DNA of 17,603 nucleotides. Source: an uncultured Bacteroides sp. Its GTDB lineage: Bacteria > Bacteroidota > Bacteroidia > Bacteroidales > Bacteroidaceae. Shown piece by piece: positions 14,468 through 17,603 of this stretch (position 1 is its first letter; each line of letters begins with the position of its first letter). Position numbers and translations under genes: made by a program. The notes under the pieces were generated by a model. The model did no database searches. It was not told where the DNA came from and saw only the letters and a list, made by a program, of their open reading frames with translations. The stretch is from positions 1 through 17,603 of the forward strand of contig CABROZ010000043.1 of NCBI GenBank assembly GCA_902472795.1. Reading direction: 5' to 3'.

Positions 14468-17414
14468 TCGACTTATCGGCATATTGGGAAGGCCGTACGC
14501 CAAACTCCTCCTGAAAGCACTTACTGAAATAGCTCGAAGTACTGAAGCCCACACTGTCGGTGACTTCAGCCACCGTATAGCCTTCTTCCAACAACTGGGC
14601 AGCACGCTTCAGGCGAACCGAACGTATAAAGTTTGTCGGAGTTTTTCCTACAACAGCCACCAGTTTCCGGTACAGGCCTGTACGATCCATCCCCATATCA
14701 TGACTCAACACTTCTACCGAATACTCCGGATTGTTGAGGTTCTGTTCTACGAAATGCAATGCCTTCCGAATGAAGGCTTCATCGGCATCACTCAACAGCA
14801 TCCGGCCGTCAGTTTGTTCTTCGGGCACGGCATGCAGCTGTTCTTTCCGATGCTCTTGCTGCTCTAACAGGCGACGCATATCGACCAACAGTTCGTCCAG
14901 GTTCAAGGTCTTTTCGTCGGCAGGAAGTGGCAGTAATACTCCCTCGGAAAGTTGCCCGACCAGCGACTGCAACTCCAATGCATGCTGCTGGATAGCCTGC
15001 AGCTGCATCTTACTTCTACCCTCGTCCGTATGTTTCAACAGCGAATCCAACGGAGAAATAATCTTTCCGACGGGTTCCTGCAATTCCTGCTTGATGTTCT
15101 GCAGGAAAATGGTTTTCATCTCGTCCAGTTTTTCTTTCTGCTCGCGCATCAGATGACGGCGTTTACTGCGGACGTACTTCATCAGGATAAAGACTACTCC
15201 TCCCACTATCAGCAGGAAATAAAGTACAATGGCATATCCGGTGCGCCAAAAAGGCGTTTTCACTAATATATGAAGCTCGGCATACTGTTCCGACCAGTTT
15301 CTGCCATTGCCGGCAGCCCTTACTTTGAACACGTATCTACCCGAAGGCAAGTCTGTATAAGTCACATATCCCTTACCATCGGCCGAATGGATTTCCCTCT
15401 CCATCTTGTCGATGCCCTCTAACTGATAGCGGTAATAGGTCTGAGTAGGATTAACGTAATTCATGGCCGAAAACTCTATCGTAAAGAAATTCTGGTCGTG
15501 CTCCAATTCAATCTCGCGTGTCATCGTTACAGGTCGCTCCAATATCACATTACCATGATATGCTTTCCCGCTTTCCACCCGCTCACCAAACAGGCTGAAA
15601 CCGACAAATAAAGGTAAATAAGCGCTTTGTTCGGCCGTGACCGACGAAGGACTCAGACGATTAAACCCATTGATTCCACCCCAGTACAATGTTCCGTCGG
15701 AAGCCTCGTAAACCGAACGTTCGCAAAATTCGTCAGCAATCACTCCATCAAAACGGTTGAAGTTCACAAACGAATACTTTGGTCCGGCAGACGTTTTGTC
15801 CACGGTCAGATGACTGATTCCGTTTGCCGTCGATACCCAAAGCGTTCCGTCGGACGTACGGAGCAAGGAGCGTACCGAATTGTTCACCAAACCATCCGAC
15901 GTATAGAAGATGCGCTCATCACCCGTCACAGCGTTCCATAGCAGAAGTCCATCTTCCAGACCTATCCAGTAACATCCATCTCCGGCATAGGCAATGGCAT
16001 TGCATGCATGACAAACGATGTGAGATTCGGCCTTTTTCTTCCGTCTGTCATATACAAACCATCCCTGCCGCGTGATGCCGGCCAACGTATCCTTCCCTAC
16101 CGCTATCGTCTGTAGAACCGCTTCGTCCACTCCCGGAATGTTCATGTCGGATGTCCGCTCTGAAGGCAACAATCCATGCTGATAAAGGGATATTTCACCC
16201 GTCTGCGGCATAAAGAGGTAATTTCGTCCGTCCGCCGTCACTATCACGTTGCCGTCATCCGTTTCATCGAATCCGGTTACATGCACCGTCGCGTCCTCCG
16301 GCAACGGAAACAACGCCTTGCCTATATTCTGAAAACGGAACCGGTCCGGATGATAATAAAGGATGCCACGGTTCAAGGTCCCTATCCACATGCCTCCCTG
16401 GCGGTCGTTGTATAGCGTACTCAGCTCCGTATCTATCCTCTGACCGTCCACTAACTTCAAGAACGGCAGATTCTGTATTTTCCTTAGATCAGATGAAATA
16501 TTGAACAATCCCTCTGGCCCACTTACCCAAATGCTGCCGCTACGGTCAATGGAAAGATGATTAAACCAGGCATCGGTAGCCATCACGAGGCGCCACTTCC
16601 TGTCGTCAACATCATAATTCAGCATGACGCCACCGGCATTTCCATTGCATAACTGATAAAAGGTATGTGCACCCTGCACCACGTAGGACGTGTTTCCATA
16701 ATGTCCTGCCGGAAGTCCGTCGGGACGTTCACGACGATACAGCTCACGACCGGAAACCAGATCGCGGCACACCAGCAAGCCAGAACGGTAAAACAGATAC
16801 AACTTACCATCGAGTACGCCCAAATCGTAAAGCTGATCTCCCCCCAACGAAACATTCCGTAAAAAGACGGACACCTTACGACCGCCTTTCTGCAGACGCA
16901 ACAATTCATCCCGGGCACTGACAAACCACCATGTCTGCTCCTTATCCATAAACAGGTCTTTCACCGGAGTATCTATGCCCCACTGAGCCAACAGACTGTC
17001 GGGACGGACAACAAACTCTTCACGTCCGATGTCGGCTACCAGCAGACGATACTGATTCTTAATCCACATATAGCCGTTGGCATCTATATAAGAATGGTGA
17101 AATCCGGAATATTCGGTCAGACGGCAGAAGTGCCTTTGGTCATAATGCAAATAACCGAAGCTGGTACCATCGTAGATATTCAGCTGCCCTTCCGTCATAA
17201 TCGCCATGCGCCCATCGGGCAACTGGGCGATGTTTCTCACTTTATTGCTCGACAAACCTTGCGAAGCGTCTATCGGTGTAAAGGCGTAATGATTCTCCGA
17301 AAAAACAGGCAAGGCGACCATCAGCCAACATGCCAGGCATACCAACCGCCATACGGCACACCATCCGCTGCCCGTTACCTTACAACCCCGTTTTTGCCCT
17401 GTCATAAACAACAT
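14457..17414 (-). CDS. HTCS-derived transmembrane AraC-type regulator lacking kinase ATPase and receiver domains
   Basis: 985 residues, against roughly 1300-1450 for a full hybrid two-component system. Order: signal anchor (about 20-38); periplasmic propeller with reg_prop blades (DGRMAIMTEG, DRSGSIWVSGPEGLFNIS, DRQGGMWIGTLNRGILYY, SDGTLWVSTANGISHL, SDGTLYWGGINGFNRLSP); Y_Y_Y domain (about 655-718, YYRYQLEGID); transmembrane helix (about 725-748); HisKA-like helical pair (about 755-825); short linker; AraC HTH (about 878-980, VEVLSHDMGMDRTGLYRKL and VTDSVGFSTSSYFSKCFQEEFG). In the H box, NISHELRTPL of HTCS proteins reads NIKQELQEPV here, so His is replaced by Gln776. No N, G1 or G2 box and no receiver Asp/Lys signature is present. 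It likely activates the adjacent GH43-GH31 operon by conformational signalling across the membrane. ATG at 17414 or 17405. Confidence 0.92.
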   Translation of the reverse strand: MLFMTGQKRGCKVTGSGWCAVWRLVCLACWLMVALPVFSENHYAFTPIDASQGLSSNKVRNIAQLPDGRMAIMTEGQLNIYDGTSFGYLHYDQRHFCRLTEYSGFHHSYIDANGYMWIKNQYRLLVADIGREEFVVRPDSLLAQWGIDTPVKDLFMDKEQTWWFVSARDELLRLQKGGRKVSVFLRNVSLGGDQLYDLGVLDGKLYLFYRSGLLVCRDLVSGRELYRRERPDGLPAGHYGNTSYVVQGAHTFYQLCNGNAGGVMLNYDVDDRKWRLVMATDAWFNHLSIDRSGSIWVSGPEGLFNISSDLRKIQNLPFLKLVDGQRIDTELSTLYNDRQGGMWIGTLNRGILYYHPDRFRFQNIGKALFPLPEDATVHVTGFDETDDGNVIVTADGRNYLFMPQTGEISLYQHGLLPSERTSDMNIPGVDEAVLQTIAVGKDTLAGITRQGWFVYDRRKKKAESHIVCHACNAIAYAGDGCYWIGLEDGLLLWNAVTGDERIFYTSDGLVNNSVRSLLRTSDGTLWVSTANGISHLTVDKTSAGPKYSFVNFNRFDGVIADEFCERSVYEASDGTLYWGGINGFNRLSPSSVTAEQSAYLPLFVGFSLFGERVESGKAYHGNVILERPVTMTREIELEHDQNFFTIEFSAMNYVNPTQTYYRYQLEGIDKMEREIHSADGKGYVTYTDLPSGRYVFKVRAAGNGRNWSEQYAELHILVKTPFWRTGYAIVLYFLLIVGGVVFILMKYVRSKRRHLMREQKEKLDEMKTIFLQNIKQELQEPVGKIISPLDSLLKHTDEGRSKMQLQAIQQHALELQSLVGQLSEGVLLPLPADEKTLNLDELLVDMRRLLEQQEHRKEQLHAVPEEQTDGRMLLSDADEAFIRKALHFVEQNLNNPEYSVEVLSHDMGMDRTGLYRKLVAVVGKTPTNFIRSVRLKRAAQLLEEGYTVAEVTDSVGFSTSSYFSKCFQEEFGVRPSQYADKSRKH

Positions 17415-17437
17415 ATTTTATTTTCCATTTGATGCGG

Positions 17438-17445
17438 CAAACTTA
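17438..17445 (-). promoter_or_regulatory. -7 element of the regulator gene
   Basis: TAAGTTTG fits TAnnTTTG about 24 nt before the ATG; no clear TTTG lies 19-21 nt upstream. Nothing else was recognised in the remaining 158 bases to the right edge except a 15-bp dyad, TGTCA-N5-TGACA, at 17519-17533. Confidence 0.55.
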
Positions 17446-17603
17446 CGGAAAATCTCTGGAATAACCTCGAAAAACGGGAGAAATGACGCTAAACGACTTA
17501 ATATCAGAGTTGTTACGGTGTCAAATGATGACAAGCCGAAAAATCGGAAAACGCAAAGAAAAGCGGATTTAAGAAGAAGAATGGTTTGCAAATCATTACC
17601 CGT

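Noticed and set aside
17581..17603. Possible start of a rightward gene (ATG after AAGAAGAAGA)
   Set aside because: Only seven codons are available before the edge, so nothing supports it.

Overview
The window looks like a chromosomal segment of a Bacteroides-type gut bacterium (Bacteroidales). The basis is the promoter grammar (TTTG, 19-20 nt, TAnnTTTG), the susC/D-type carbohydrate-locus gene content (GH43, GH31, a propeller-sensor AraC regulator), short Bacteroidota envelope proteins and a single-chain iron-sulfur serine dehydratase.

Layout. (1) 1-2595, minus strand, AT-rich: a type II restriction-modification operon. An AccI-like endonuclease is followed, through a one-base stop/start overlap, by an N6-adenine methyltransferase that runs off the left edge. 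(2) 2662-2861, minus: tRNA-Ser(UGA) with its own consensus promoter and terminator. (3) 2892-6725, plus, GC-rich: mutS2 and sdaA, probably co-transcribed. (4) 6726-7126: a 401-bp non-coding gap between convergent genes. It holds overlapping inverted repeats just after sdaA, an array of 17 TGCA tetranucleotides spaced 11-12 bp, and a 14-bp perfect terminator hairpin. (5) 7127-10285, minus: an envelope-sensing module of lipoprotein, OmpR-type response regulator, histidine kinase and PepSY-like periplasmic protein. Two start regions in this module carry the same two-box operator in the same geometry. (6) 10302-14443, minus: GH43 and GH31 glycoside hydrolases with a strong terminator after GH31 and a 21-bp-spaced direct repeat upstream of GH43. 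(7) 14457-17445, minus: a 985-residue membrane regulator with the sensor, transmembrane and AraC DNA-binding parts of a Bacteroides hybrid two-component system, but without ATPase and receiver domains and with the phospho-accepting His replaced by Gln.

How they fit. The regulator probably senses a plant-glycan fragment in the periplasm and, without phosphotransfer, activates the GH43-GH31 operon through the 21-bp repeat. The two-component system probably controls itself and the PepSY-like gene through the shared operator. The whole window contains no GT(A/C)(G/T)AC site by eye, which fits an AccI-specific restriction system at home in this genome.

Most interesting: the kinase-less HTCS-derived regulator with its candidate operator, the shared two-component operator, the helically phased TGCA array, and the absence of AccI sites.
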